64,000 nt of DNA, from assembly GCF_021648885.1 (NCBI RefSeq), contig NZ_JAKJHZ010000005.1, positions 62,001-126,000 on the forward strand, given 5' to 3'. Positions within the stretch are counted from its first letter, which is position 1. Each line of letters opens with the position of its first letter. The DNA comes from Nocardioides potassii. GTDB taxonomy: Bacteria; Actinomycetota; Actinomycetes; Propionibacteriales; Nocardioidaceae. This document shows, in pieces, positions 50,304-60,006 of this stretch. Under the pieces are notes generated by a model that saw only the letters and a program-made list of their open reading frames with translations, was not told where the DNA came from and searched no databases. A program made the position numbers and the translations under genes.

Positions 50304-51959
50304 ATGACGTCATTGCTCGAAGGGGCCAAGAAGCTGGTCACCCGGAGCTCTGACGTCGGCGCCCGGGTCGACGGCCTCGAGCGCGCCGCCGCGGGTGCGC
50401 GAGGTCGGGTCGACGACGAGGTCGTCGACCACGCCGACGCCGTCGCCGCTCGCGCGGCCGGTCGCCTCAAGCTCTCCGCCGACCACACCGTCGTCGCGCT
50501 CGCCGGCGCCACCGGCAGCGGCAAGTCGTCGACGTTCAACGCCCTGAGCGGGCTCGAGCTCTCCGCGGTCGGGGTCCGCCGCCCCACCACGTCGTGGGCC
50601 ACGGCGTGCGTGTGGGGCAAGGAAGGTGCCGAGGAGCTCCTCGAGTGGCTCGGCATCCCGGCCCGCCACCAGGTCACCCGCGACTCCATGCTCTCCTCGG
50701 CCGACGAGGACGACGAGCTGCGCGGCGTCGTGCTGCTCGACCTCCCCGACCACGACTCCACCGAGGTCTCGCACCACCTCGAGGTGGACCGGCTCGTGCA
50801 GCTCGCCGACATGCTGGTGTGGGTGCTCGACCCGCAGAAGTACGCCGACGCCGCGATCCACGAGCGCTTCCTCCGCCCGCTCGCCAGCCACCGCGACGTG
50901 ATGCTCGTGGTGCTCAACCACATCGACTCCGTGCCGGAGAACCGGCGCGCCAGCATGGTGGAGGACGTACGACGCCTCCTCGACGCCGACGGCCTCGCGG
51001 GCGTGCCGGTGCTGCCGATCAGCGCGCGCCACGGCTGGGGCGTCGACGAGCTGCGCGGCATGGTCGCCAAGCGGGTCGCCGAGAAGAAGGTGACCCGGTC
51101 GCGCCTCGAGGCCGACGTCCGCGCCGCCGCGGAGCGGCTGCAGGAGGCGACGGGCAGCGGGAGGACGCCGACCCTCTCGAAGGAGCGGGTCGCCGCGCTG
51201 GACGACGCCTTCGCCGACGCCGCCGGTGTGCCGACCGTGGTGAAGGCGGTCGAGGACTCCACCCGGATGCGAGCCAACCGCGCCACCGGCTGGCCGGTCA
51301 CCGCGTGGTTCTCCAGGCTCAAGCCGGACCCGCTGAAGAGGCTCCACCTCGACCTCGGAGCCGCCGGCAAGGAGCTGACCGGTGCGGCCCGCACGTCGGT
51401 GCCGAAGGCCACCGGTGTCCAGCGTGCTCGGGTCGACACCGAGGTGCGCGCCCTGGCCGACCAGGTCGGCGAGGGGATGGCGCCGTCGTGGGCGCAGGCC
51501 GTCCGCGCCGCGTCCGTGTCCCGCCTGCCCGACCTCGGCGACCGGCTCGACCGCGCGGTCGCGTCCACCGACCTGGGCGCCGACCGGATCCCGGCGTGGG
51601 CCGGACTGGTGAAGGTCCTGCAGTACGTCCTCATCATCTCAGCGCTCGTCGGCGCCGGCTGGCTCGCGCTGCTCGCTTTCGGCTCCTATGCCCGCCTGCC
51701 CGAGCCGCCCACCCCCGAGGTGTGGCAGTTCCCGGTGCCGACCTTGCTCCTGCTCGGCGGCATCGGCCTCGGGCTGCTCCTCGCGCTCGTGTGCCGCTGG
51801 CTCGTCTCGCTCACGGCACGGGCTCGCGCCCGCAGGGCCGACAAGCGCCTGCGCGACGCGATCTCCGAGGTGTCGCAGGAGATGGTCGTGACGCCGATCC
51901 AGGCCGAGCTGGCGTCCTACGCCGAGGTCCGCGACGGCCTCGCCGCCGCCCTGCGCTGA
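50304..51959 (+). CDS. Dynamin-like GTPase, second of a pair (DynB-like)
   Basis: 551 residues from ATG 50304 (GAGGGA 6 nt upstream). P-loop GATGSGKSS (68-76), switch LLDLPDHDS, and NHIDS for base recognition. Two membrane helices near residues 440-510 (VLQYVLIISALVGAGWLAL, then FPVPTLLLLGGIGLGLLLAL). Likely forms a hetero-complex with the preceding GTPase. Confidence 0.75.
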   Translation: MTSLLEGAKKLVTRSSDVGARVDGLERAAAGARGRVDDEVVDHADAVAARAAGRLKLSADHTVVALAGATGSGKSSTFNALSGLELSAVGVRRPTTSWATACVWGKEGAEELLEWLGIPARHQVTRDSMLSSADEDDELRGVVLLDLPDHDSTEVSHHLEVDRLVQLADMLVWVLDPQKYADAAIHERFLRPLASHRDVMLVVLNHIDSVPENRRASMVEDVRRLLDADGLAGVPVLPISARHGWGVDELRGMVAKRVAEKKVTRSRLEADVRAAAERLQEATGSGRTPTLSKERVAALDDAFADAAGVPTVVKAVEDSTRMRANRATGWPVTAWFSRLKPDPLKRLHLDLGAAGKELTGAARTSVPKATGVQRARVDTEVRALADQVGEGMAPSWAQAVRAASVSRLPDLGDRLDRAVASTDLGADRIPAWAGLVKVLQYVLIISALVGAGWLALLAFGSYARLPEPPTPEVWQFPVPTLLLLGGIGLGLLLALVCRWLVSLTARARARRADKRLRDAISEVSQEMVVTPIQAELASYAEVRDGLAAALR

Positions 51960-51982
51960 CCTCCCTCCGCCGACGGCGGCGG

Positions 51983-52083
51983 CACGTGTCCGCGAAGTGG
52001 CCCTCGGGCTGACCGGCCGGACCACACGTGTCCGCGACGTGGCCCCGGAACCGCTGGTGTGAGGGCCAGTTCTCGGACACGTG
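51983..52083. repeat. Triplicate 21-bp intergenic repeat upstream of ssb
   Basis: Copies at 51983-52003 and 52025-52045 (direct; each begins CACGTGTCCGCGA) and 52063-52083 (inverted, two changes). This gap of about 330 bp between the dynamin pair and ssb also has two DnaA-box-like sequences, CTGTCCACA (52161-52169) and TCGTCCACA (52188-52196). No gene is seen in it. Confidence 0.7.
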
Positions 52084-52289
52084 TACGCCGTCCGCTGCCA
52101 GCAGGCTCCCCGGCAGCCAGGCGCGAGCGACGCTGTGTCGGGACCGACTCGGGCCACCAGCTGTCCACAGCCCACACCGATCGACCGTCGTCCACAGGCC
52201 GTCGAGTCGGGTGGGCGCCGCTGTCGGCGTACCGCCGCAACCTTGGGTGATCCGCGGCGGGACCGACCGCCGCCTCGAGAGGAGACCCG

Positions 52290-52688
52290 ATGTACGACAC
52301 CCAGATCACCCTCGCCGGCTGGATCGGCGGCGACGTCACCCTGCGCGAGGTCGCGCAGGGCCGGCACGTCGCGTCGTTCCGGATGGCCTGCACCCCGACC
52401 CGCTACCGCGACGGCGAATGGGTGAAGGGCACCACGTCGTGGCACACCGTGAAGGTCTGGAACCGCCTCGCGCGCCATGTCGCGGCCTCGCTGCACAACG
52501 GCGACCCGGTGGTCGTCCACGGCCGGCTGGTCGCGGACGTGTGGGAGCGCGACGGCAAGCCGCAGACGTCGTGGGAGGTGGTGGCGAGCTCGGTCGGCCA
52601 CGACCTCGCCCACGGCACGACCACCTTCGCCAAGCCGGAGGTCGTGCAGGTCGCGGCTCCCGAGGTCGCGGAGCCGCAGGCCGCGTGA
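52290..52688 (+). CDS. Single-stranded DNA-binding protein (paralogue)
   Basis: 132 residues. OB-fold with ITLAGWIGGDVTLREV, SWHTVKVWNRLARHV and VHGRLVADVWE. Lacks the acidic C-terminal tip of the housekeeping SSB (ends EVAEPQAA), so protein contacts through that tip are absent. Probably a second SSB, as in streptomycetes, rather than the essential one. A weak GTGTGAC/GTCACAC hairpin follows the stop. Confidence 0.8.
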   Translation: MYDTQITLAGWIGGDVTLREVAQGRHVASFRMACTPTRYRDGEWVKGTTSWHTVKVWNRLARHVAASLHNGDPVVVHGRLVADVWERDGKPQTSWEVVASSVGHDLAHGTTTFAKPEVVQVAAPEVAEPQAA

Positions 52689-52748
52689 CAGGGCGTGTGA
52701 CGAAGCGGTCGCCCGGACGGCCGGACTGTCACACGTCCTCGAGCCGGA

Positions 52749-53540
52749 TCAGGGCTCGTACGACACCCACACGTCGTTGCGGACCAGGTTTTCCAGGTCG
52801 TCGAGGCTCAGCGGTGGCCTGGCCGCCGACACGGGGGAGTCCTCACTCCACTTGTCGTCGAGGCTGTTCGCGCCCGCCGCGTACACGGTGCCGCCGTCGC
52901 GGCGCAGGACGACTTCGTTGATCACGACGCCGTCGAACCACCGTGCACTGAGCCGGTGGCCGACGACGTTGCCCGCGGCGTCGAGCAGCTCTTCGCACCG
53001 GGTGCGGTCGGACGAGCTCTCGCCCCCGCAGCCGATCCGGCGGTCCATGCCGATCTGGCCCATGTCCTCCGCAGGCCCCGGCGAGAGGATGACGTTCAGG
53101 CGGCCCGGCCCACCCGTGGTGACGAGCATCGGGCTGATCGAGCCGTGAGCCAGCCCGCCCTCGGGGGTGTCGGCCTCCAGAGGACCTGGATCGGTGACGG
53201 TGACCCCGTCGGGCGCGATCGCCTCTACCGCAGCCACCATGTCGGTCGCCGGCATGTCCCACCAGCCCTTCGGGGCGGGGTGGACGGGTGCTGGCGGCTG
53301 GGTGGCGATGAGATCTCCGTCGCGCACCGGCCTGTCACCGCCCGCGGCGATCCACGGACCGGCCAAGCCCGCGAGCGCGATCGCGGCGATACCTGCAGCG
53401 GCGTACGACGCGCGTCGGCGGGTGCGTAGCCGGCGACCGCGCGCGAGCGCGATGGATGGCAGGTCGGACGGGGGGCGAGTGCCACTCATCGCGGAGTCGA
53501 TGACCTCGCGGACGTAGTGCTCGTCGGTGTCGATGCTCAT
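52749..53540 (-). CDS. Single-pass membrane protein, putative anti-sigma factor
   Basis: 263 residues. Cytoplasmic part 1-40 with Arg-rich end, one membrane helix at about 43-65 (AAGIAAIALAGLAGPWIAAG), then an extracytoplasmic beta-rich domain with two cysteines. Overlaps the sigma gene by 4 bp, so it probably restrains it. No HxxxCxxC zinc motif of ZAS anti-sigmas is seen, which keeps this tentative. Confidence 0.55.
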   Translation of the reverse strand: MSIDTDEHYVREVIDSAMSGTRPPSDLPSIALARGRRLRTRRRASYAAAGIAAIALAGLAGPWIAAGGDRPVRDGDLIATQPPAPVHPAPKGWWDMPATDMVAAVEAIAPDGVTVTDPGPLEADTPEGGLAHGSISPMLVTTGGPGRLNVILSPGPAEDMGQIGMDRRIGCGGESSSDRTRCEELLDAAGNVVGHRLSARWFDGVVINEVVLRRDGGTVYAAGANSLDDKWSEDSPVSAARPPLSLDDLENLVRNDVWVSYEP

Positions 53541-54061
53541 CTGGTTCCCTCCTGGGACGGGATCGGCTCGCGGATGTCGGCGAGCTGGGTGCGCAGGGAG
53601 GCGAGGGCGCGCAGTGACCTGTTCTTGACCGCCGCCCTGCTGAGGTGGAGCGCGCGAGCGGTCTCCTCGACGGAGTGGTCCTCCCAGTAGCGCAGCACCA
53701 CCACCGCCCGGTCGAGCGGTGCGAGGTCGCGCAGCGCCGCGAGCAGGGTCATCCGCAGCTCGGGGTCGTCGCCCGCCGCGGCAGCGCTGTCGGACATCTC
53801 GGCCACGGCGACCTCGCTGCTGCTCCGACGCCGCTTCTCGCTCAGGAAGGTCTTCAGGACGATGCCGCTGACGTAGGCCGTCGGGTCGTCGGCAGTGCTC
53901 ACCCGACGCCAGTGGACGTACGCCTTGGCCAGCGCCGACTGCAGCAAGTCCTCGGCGGCTGACGACGACGTCGTCAGCAGCCAGGCCTTGCGGTGGAGCT
54001 GTGCCGAGGCGGACGCGACGAAGGCGGTGAACTCCTCGTCGACGCTGGTGCTCGCTCGCAT
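53537..54061 (-). CDS. SigE-family ECF sigma factor
   Basis: 174 residues. Region 2 (FVASASAQLHRKAWLLTTS, AEDLLQSALAKAYVHW) and region 4 (LDRAVVVLRYWEDHSVEETA, then HLSRAAVKNRSLRAL) are clear. This size and start (RASTSVDEEFTAFV) match the SigE70/SigE-family found often in Nocardioidaceae and streptomycetes. Divergent from ettA; probably autoregulated. Confidence 0.85.
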   Translation of the reverse strand: MRASTSVDEEFTAFVASASAQLHRKAWLLTTSSSAAEDLLQSALAKAYVHWRRVSTADDPTAYVSGIVLKTFLSEKRRRSSSEVAVAEMSDSAAAAGDDPELRMTLLAALRDLAPLDRAVVVLRYWEDHSVEETARALHLSRAAVKNRSLRALASLRTQLADIREPIPSQEGTR

Positions 54062-54198
54062 CGGTCCCTCTTCTGCGGGGCCTCCCGGGTGGAGGCCGGC
54101 ACCCTGCTCGACGTCGTGGACGGCGGATCGGTCTCACGCCCGTCGCAAGGCTAGACGCGATTGTCGGGGCGGGTGCCGTTCCCCGTAGGCTCGCCCGC

Positions 54199-55881
<1,683 letters not shown>

Positions 55882-55902
55882 CGAGCTTCGTAGCCGAGTC
55901 CC

Positions 55903-55960
55903 ACGCTTGTCAGCCGAGATCTCGGCTGACAAGCGTTGTGGTCACCGGACATCCGGTGAC
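55903..55960. repeat. Two adjacent perfect palindromes between ettA and the marR gene
   Basis: A 34-bp loopless palindrome (arms ACGCTTGTCAGCCGAGA and its complement, 55903-55936) is followed by arms GTCACCGGA / TCCGGTGAC (55941-55960). No U tract. They lie between convergent genes and may terminate both or form a cruciform repeat. Confidence 0.65.
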
Positions 55961-55992
55961 TCCAGAGGTACCACGCCCGGGCGGAAACGGCG

Positions 55993-56487
55993 CTACTGCT
56001 TCCGGATCTCCGACTCCGGGTGCCGCGGCACGAGGTGGTCGCTGACGGCGTCGAAGACCCGGCCGACGGCGGCGAAGTCCTCCTCGGACACCAGGTCGAC
56101 GAGGTTGCGGCGCACGCTCTCGACGTGGCAGGGGGCGGCCTTCACCAGCAGGTCGTAACCCCGCTCGGTCATGGTCGCCACGACCCCGCGGCCGTCGTCC
56201 GGTGTGGTGCCGCGAGTGATGTAGCCGGCGGCCTCCATCCGCGCGACGGTGTGCGTCACCCGGCTGCGGGAGTGCGCCATGGCGTCGGCGAGCTGCGCCA
56301 TCCGCATCGCGCGCCCGGGGCGTTCGGAGAGCCGCACCATCACCTCGTACTCGGTGAGCGACATCCCGAACTCGCGTCGTAGGTCGTCGTCGAGCCGCTC
56401 CTGCAGCAGCGTGATCCCCATCATCAGGGCACGCCACGAGTGCTGCTGGTCGTCATCGAGCCAACGGGCTTCCCCGGCGTCCGTCAT
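55993..56487 (-). CDS. MarR-family transcriptional regulator
   Basis: 164 residues. Winged helix (LTEYEVMVRLSERPGRAMRM, then DAMAHSRSRVTHTVARMEA and GRGVVATMTERG). No ligand can be named. It lies 17 bp after the thiolase stop and is read away from it in the same direction. Confidence 0.85.
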   Translation of the reverse strand: MTDAGEARWLDDDQQHSWRALMMGITLLQERLDDDLRREFGMSLTEYEVMVRLSERPGRAMRMAQLADAMAHSRSRVTHTVARMEAAGYITRGTTPDDGRGVVATMTERGYDLLVKAAPCHVESVRRNLVDLVSEEDFAAVGRVFDAVSDHLVPRHPESEIRKQ

Positions 56488-56503
56488 GCCGCGAGCCTAG
56501 TGC

Positions 56504-57715
56504 TCAGACGCGCTCGAGGATCATCGCCATGCCCTGGCCGCCGCCGACGCACATCGTGATCAGCCCGGTGGACTTGTCGTGCCAGTCGAGGCTGTTGAGC
56601 ATCGTGTTCTGCAGGCGGGCGCCGGTCATGCCGAAGGGGTGCCCGACCGCGATCGCGCCGCCGTTGACGTTGAGGCGGTCGAGGTCGATGCCGAGGTCCT
56701 GGTAGGACGGCACGACCTGCGCGGCGAACGCCTCGTTGATCTCGACGAGGTCGATGTCGCCGATCGACATGCCGGCGAAGCGCAGCGCGTTCCTCGTCGC
56801 CTCGACCGGGCCGAGGCCCATGATCTCGGGGGAGAGGCCCGAGACGCCGGTGGAGACGATGCGGGCGAGCGGGGTCAGGCCGAGCTCCTTCGCCTTCGTG
56901 TCGGACATGACGACGACGGCAGCGGCGCCGTCGTTGAGGGCGCAGCAGTTGCCGGCGGTGACCACGCCGTCGGGACGGAAGACGGGGTCGAGGCCGGCGA
57001 TGGCGTCGTACGTCACTCCGGCGCGGGGGCCGTCGTCCTTGGTCACGAGGGTGCCGTCGGGGGTGGTGACGGGCGTGATCTCGCGCTCCCAGAAACCGTC
57101 GGCGATCGCCTTCTCGGCGAGGTTCTGCGAGCGGACGGCGAACTCGTCGAGCTCCCGGCGGTCGAGGCCGCGCAGGCGGGCGACGTTCTCGGCCGTCTGG
57201 CCCATCGCGATGTAGATGTCGGGCAGCTGGCCGTCCTCGCGCGGGTCGTGCCAGTCCACACCGCCCTTGGCCATCTCGTCCGTACGGGCGCCCGCGTCCT
57301 CGAAGACGGGGTTGCGGGTGCCGGGGATGTGGTCGGAGGTGCCCTGGGCGAAGCGGGAGACGGTCTCGACGCCCGCGGAGACGAAGATGTCGCCCTCGCC
57401 GGCCTTGATCGCGTGGAAGGCCATGCGGGTGGTCTGCACCGACGAGGAGCAGTAGCGGGTGATGGTCGCGCCGGGGACCTCGAGCCCGAGGAGCGTGGTG
57501 ACGACGCGGGCCATGTTGTTGCCGGACTCACCGCCCGGGAGGCCGCAGCCGAGGAGCAGGTCCTCGATCGTCGCCGGGTCGAGGCCCGGGATCTTGTCGA
57601 GCGCCGCACGGACGGCCAGGACCGTCAGGTCGTCGGGGCGGAAGTCCTTGAGGGACCCCTTGTTGGCGCGGCCGATGGGCGTACGCGCTGCGGAAACGAT
57701 CACTGCCTCGGGCAT
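56504..57715 (-). CDS. Acetyl-CoA C-acyltransferase (thiolase)
   Basis: 403 residues. Nucleophile C89 in TRYCSSSVQ, H359 in VGHPFGMTG and C389 in CVGGGQG. Matches thiolases of fatty-acid beta-oxidation (FadA/FadA2-type). Which chain length is used is not visible. Not grouped with a hydratase-dehydrogenase here. Confidence 0.9.
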   Translation of the reverse strand: MPEAVIVSAARTPIGRANKGSLKDFRPDDLTVLAVRAALDKIPGLDPATIEDLLLGCGLPGGESGNNMARVVTTLLGLEVPGATITRYCSSSVQTTRMAFHAIKAGEGDIFVSAGVETVSRFAQGTSDHIPGTRNPVFEDAGARTDEMAKGGVDWHDPREDGQLPDIYIAMGQTAENVARLRGLDRRELDEFAVRSQNLAEKAIADGFWEREITPVTTPDGTLVTKDDGPRAGVTYDAIAGLDPVFRPDGVVTAGNCCALNDGAAAVVVMSDTKAKELGLTPLARIVSTGVSGLSPEIMGLGPVEATRNALRFAGMSIGDIDLVEINEAFAAQVVPSYQDLGIDLDRLNVNGGAIAVGHPFGMTGARLQNTMLNSLDWHDKSTGLITMCVGGGQGMAMILERV

Positions 57716-57775
57716 GGCGAACTCCGGGTTACTCGTGGGTCACTGTCTGCCGGCACCCTAGTCCGGAGCGTGTCG

Positions 57776-58381
57776 TCAGGCGTCCTGCGGGTGGGGCCCG
57801 AGCGCGGTCAGCAGCTGCTCGGTGCTCGAGGCGACGTACGCGTGCCGGGCTGCCGGCGGCCGCAGCAGGGAGGCGACGAGGACGCCGTCCATGGCGGCGA
57901 CGAGGGTCTCGGCCGAGGCGGAGCCGGTCGCCCCGGCGTCGTCGGCGTCCGCGATCACCCGGTCGACCGTGCGGACCAGCTCCGCGCGCCACTGGGTGAA
58001 GCGCTCGGCGAGCGCATCGTCGCGGGTCGCGGCGACCGTCAGCTCGAGGCGCGCGGTGAGCAGCTCGGGGTGGTCGAGCCACCGGGAGAAGAGGGCGGAC
58101 ACCTCGGCGACCGCTCGTCCCACGTCGCCCGGGCAGGAGGCCAGCCTCTCGCCGAGCGCTGCGACGTCGGCTGCGAGCCGGTCGGCGACCAGGTCACCGA
58201 GCGCGCCCAGCAGCGCCTCCCGCGTGCGGTAGTAGGCCGACGAGCTCCCCTCGGCCAGCCCCGCCTCGCGGTCGACGGCCCGGTGGGTGAGGCCCCGGTT
58301 GCCCTGGCGGGCGAGCACGGTCGTGGCGGCCTCGAGGATCGCGCGGCGGCGCGGTGAGAGCTCCTCCTGCGTCGGGCTCAC
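57776..58381 (-). CDS. TetR-family transcriptional regulator
   Basis: 201 residues. The helix-turn-helix spans about 10-55 (AILEAATTVLARQGNRGLTH, then GLAEGSSSAYYRTREAL). C-terminal ligand domain is helical. Divergent from a 60-residue membrane protein across an operator at 58475-58501, and so is the likely repressor of that gene. Confidence 0.85.
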   Translation of the reverse strand: MSPTQEELSPRRRAILEAATTVLARQGNRGLTHRAVDREAGLAEGSSSAYYRTREALLGALGDLVADRLAADVAALGERLASCPGDVGRAVAEVSALFSRWLDHPELLTARLELTVAATRDDALAERFTQWRAELVRTVDRVIADADDAGATGSASAETLVAAMDGVLVASLLRPPAARHAYVASSTEQLLTALGPHPQDA

Positions 58382-58444
58382 GAGTGCTCCGCCTCCTCTG
58401 CAGCGTCACGAACCGTGCGGTGACGCAGGACACTACCGCTCCGG

Positions 58445-58501
58445 CTTGCTCCTCCGAGCCATCGGCGTATGCTTCTACACAAGTAGAATCTACATGTGTA
58501 G
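58445..58501 (+). promoter_or_regulatory. Promoter with TetR operator
   Basis: TTGCTC (58445-58450), 17-bp spacer, TATGCT (58468-58473). Directly after it lies a 27-bp inverted repeat with one mismatch: CTACACAAGTAGA (58475-58487), one base, TCTACATGTGTAG (58489-58501). The repeat covers the expected start site, so repression by steric block is likely. Confidence 0.75.
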
Positions 58502-58514
58502 AAAGGAACTGATC

Positions 58515-58697
58515 ATGCAGATCATCGACGCCACCGCCGCCTACCTCCTCCTGACCCTGACCGGCCTCGCCGCGCTCGCCGTCGTGGTGCTCGCCATCGT
58601 GGCGCTGCCCCCGGCGCTGCGCGAGTCGCGCCGCGACCGCGTCGCCCGCCAGGAGTCCATCCCGACCTACTACGGACGCCTGCACTTCGCGCACTGA
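58515..58697 (+). CDS. 60-residue single-pass membrane protein
   Basis: From ATG 58515. Short start, one long helix (AYLLLTLTGLAALAVVVLAI), then a basic tail ending in PTYYGRLHFAH. It is the only gene that the TetR-type operator can control directly. Perhaps a small accessory of a transporter or an efflux-linked peptide, but no family is recognised. Confidence 0.6.
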   Translation: MQIIDATAAYLLLTLTGLAALAVVVLAIVALPPALRESRRDRVARQESIPTYYGRLHFAH

Positions 58698-58717
58698 TCG
58701 TCTGCGACCATCGAGGC

Positions 58718-59584
58718 GTGCGCCATCTCTACCGGTGCCCGCTGAGGTGGGCCGACCTCGACCTCCTGGGCCACGTCAACAACGTCACGTACGTCGACTA
58801 CCTCCAGGAGGCGCGGGTCGACATGTTCCGGACGCACGCGCCGGACAGCCGGAGCGACGACCTGGCCGAGGGCGTGGTGGTCGTCCGGCACGAGGTCACC
58901 TACGTGGCCTCGCTGACCTTCGGCTTCGAGCCGGTCTCGATCGAGTGCTGGGTCACCGAGATCCGCGGTGCGAGCTTCACGATGGCCTACGAGGTCTTCG
59001 CCGAGGACGAGGCGGGGGAGCGCACGGTCTACCTCAAGGCCCGCACCCTCCTGACGCCCTACGTCTTCTCGACCGAGCGCCCACGTCGGCTCCACCCGCA
59101 GGAGCGGGAGTCGCTCGCCCGGCTGCTCGAGCCGGACGAGCCCGTCCGTCCCCCCGCGGTCCCGGACGTGGTCGACGTCCCCGGAGGTCGGTACGACGTC
59201 CACGTGCGGTTCAGCGACGTCGACGTCTACGGCCACGTGAACAACGTGAAGTACTTCGAGTACTTCCAGGAGGCCCGGATCCAGCTGATGGTCGCCCAGG
59301 GGCGCGACCTCGGTCAGGGGCGCGCGGACGGCTACCACCTCGTCGTGGCGCAGACCGACGTCGACTACAAGCGACCGATCCTCTTCCGCCCCGAGCCCTA
59401 CGACTGCCGCACCTGGGTCTCACGCATCGGCAGCACGTCCGTCGTCTTCGAGTCGGTCGTGCGCGACGACCTGGCGGACGGACAGGTGCTCGCCCGCGCC
59501 AGGGTCGTCGGCGTCTGCATCGACAACGGGACCGGCCGGCCGGCGCCGGTGCCCGACGCGTTCCGCGAGCTCGCAGCCGGCTGA
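58718..59584 (+). CDS. Double-hotdog acyl-CoA thioesterase
   Basis: 288 residues from GTG 58718. Two 4HBT-type halves, each with a D-x-D-x-x-GHVNNVxY motif (WADLDLLGHVNNVTYVDYL and FSDVDVYGHVNNVKYFEYF). Hydrolyses acyl-CoA esters. Lies 20 bp after the small membrane protein and could share its promoter. Confidence 0.88.
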   Translation: MRHLYRCPLRWADLDLLGHVNNVTYVDYLQEARVDMFRTHAPDSRSDDLAEGVVVVRHEVTYVASLTFGFEPVSIECWVTEIRGASFTMAYEVFAEDEAGERTVYLKARTLLTPYVFSTERPRRLHPQERESLARLLEPDEPVRPPAVPDVVDVPGGRYDVHVRFSDVDVYGHVNNVKYFEYFQEARIQLMVAQGRDLGQGRADGYHLVVAQTDVDYKRPILFRPEPYDCRTWVSRIGSTSVVFESVVRDDLADGQVLARARVVGVCIDNGTGRPAPVPDAFRELAAG

Positions 59585-59618
59585 CCCCTGGCTGACCCTG
59601 CTGACCCCGGGCCGTTCC

Positions 59619-60005
59619 CTACTCGACGGGCTCCATCGTGTTGACCATGAACTGGGCGGCGTGGGTGACGTAGTCCCAGAACCGGGCGTCCTGCTCGGGC
59701 GTCAGGTCGGCCGCGTCGAGCCCGGCGCGGAAGTGGGTCAGCCAGTGCTGGGCGGCGGTCGGCGTCACCTCGAACGGCGCGTGGCGCATCCGCAGGCGCG
59801 GGTGCCCGCGCGTGTCGCCGTACGTCGTCGGGCCACCCCAGTACTGGATGAGGAAGAGTGCGAAGCGCTCCTCGGCCGGCCCGAGGTCCGCCTCGGGGTA
59901 CATCGGGCGCAGCACGTCGTCGGTGGCCACGCCCTCGTAGAAGCGGTGCACGATCGTGCGGATCGTCGCCTCGCCGCCGATCTTGTCGTAGAAGGAGTCG
60001 CTCAC
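59619..60005 (-). CDS. glbO: Group II truncated hemoglobin
   Basis: 128 residues. Y23 (B10) in HRFYEGV, proximal His75 in MRHAPFEV and W88 (G8) in QHWLTHF fit group II (GlbO). It binds oxygen or protects from nitric oxide and peroxides. Adjacent to the MscS gene with its start only 1 bp from that stop. Confidence 0.88.
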   Translation of the reverse strand: MSDSFYDKIGGEATIRTIVHRFYEGVATDDVLRPMYPEADLGPAEERFALFLIQYWGGPTTYGDTRGHPRLRMRHAPFEVTPTAAQHWLTHFRAGLDAADLTPEQDARFWDYVTHAAQFMVNTMEPVE

Positions 60006-60006
60006 C

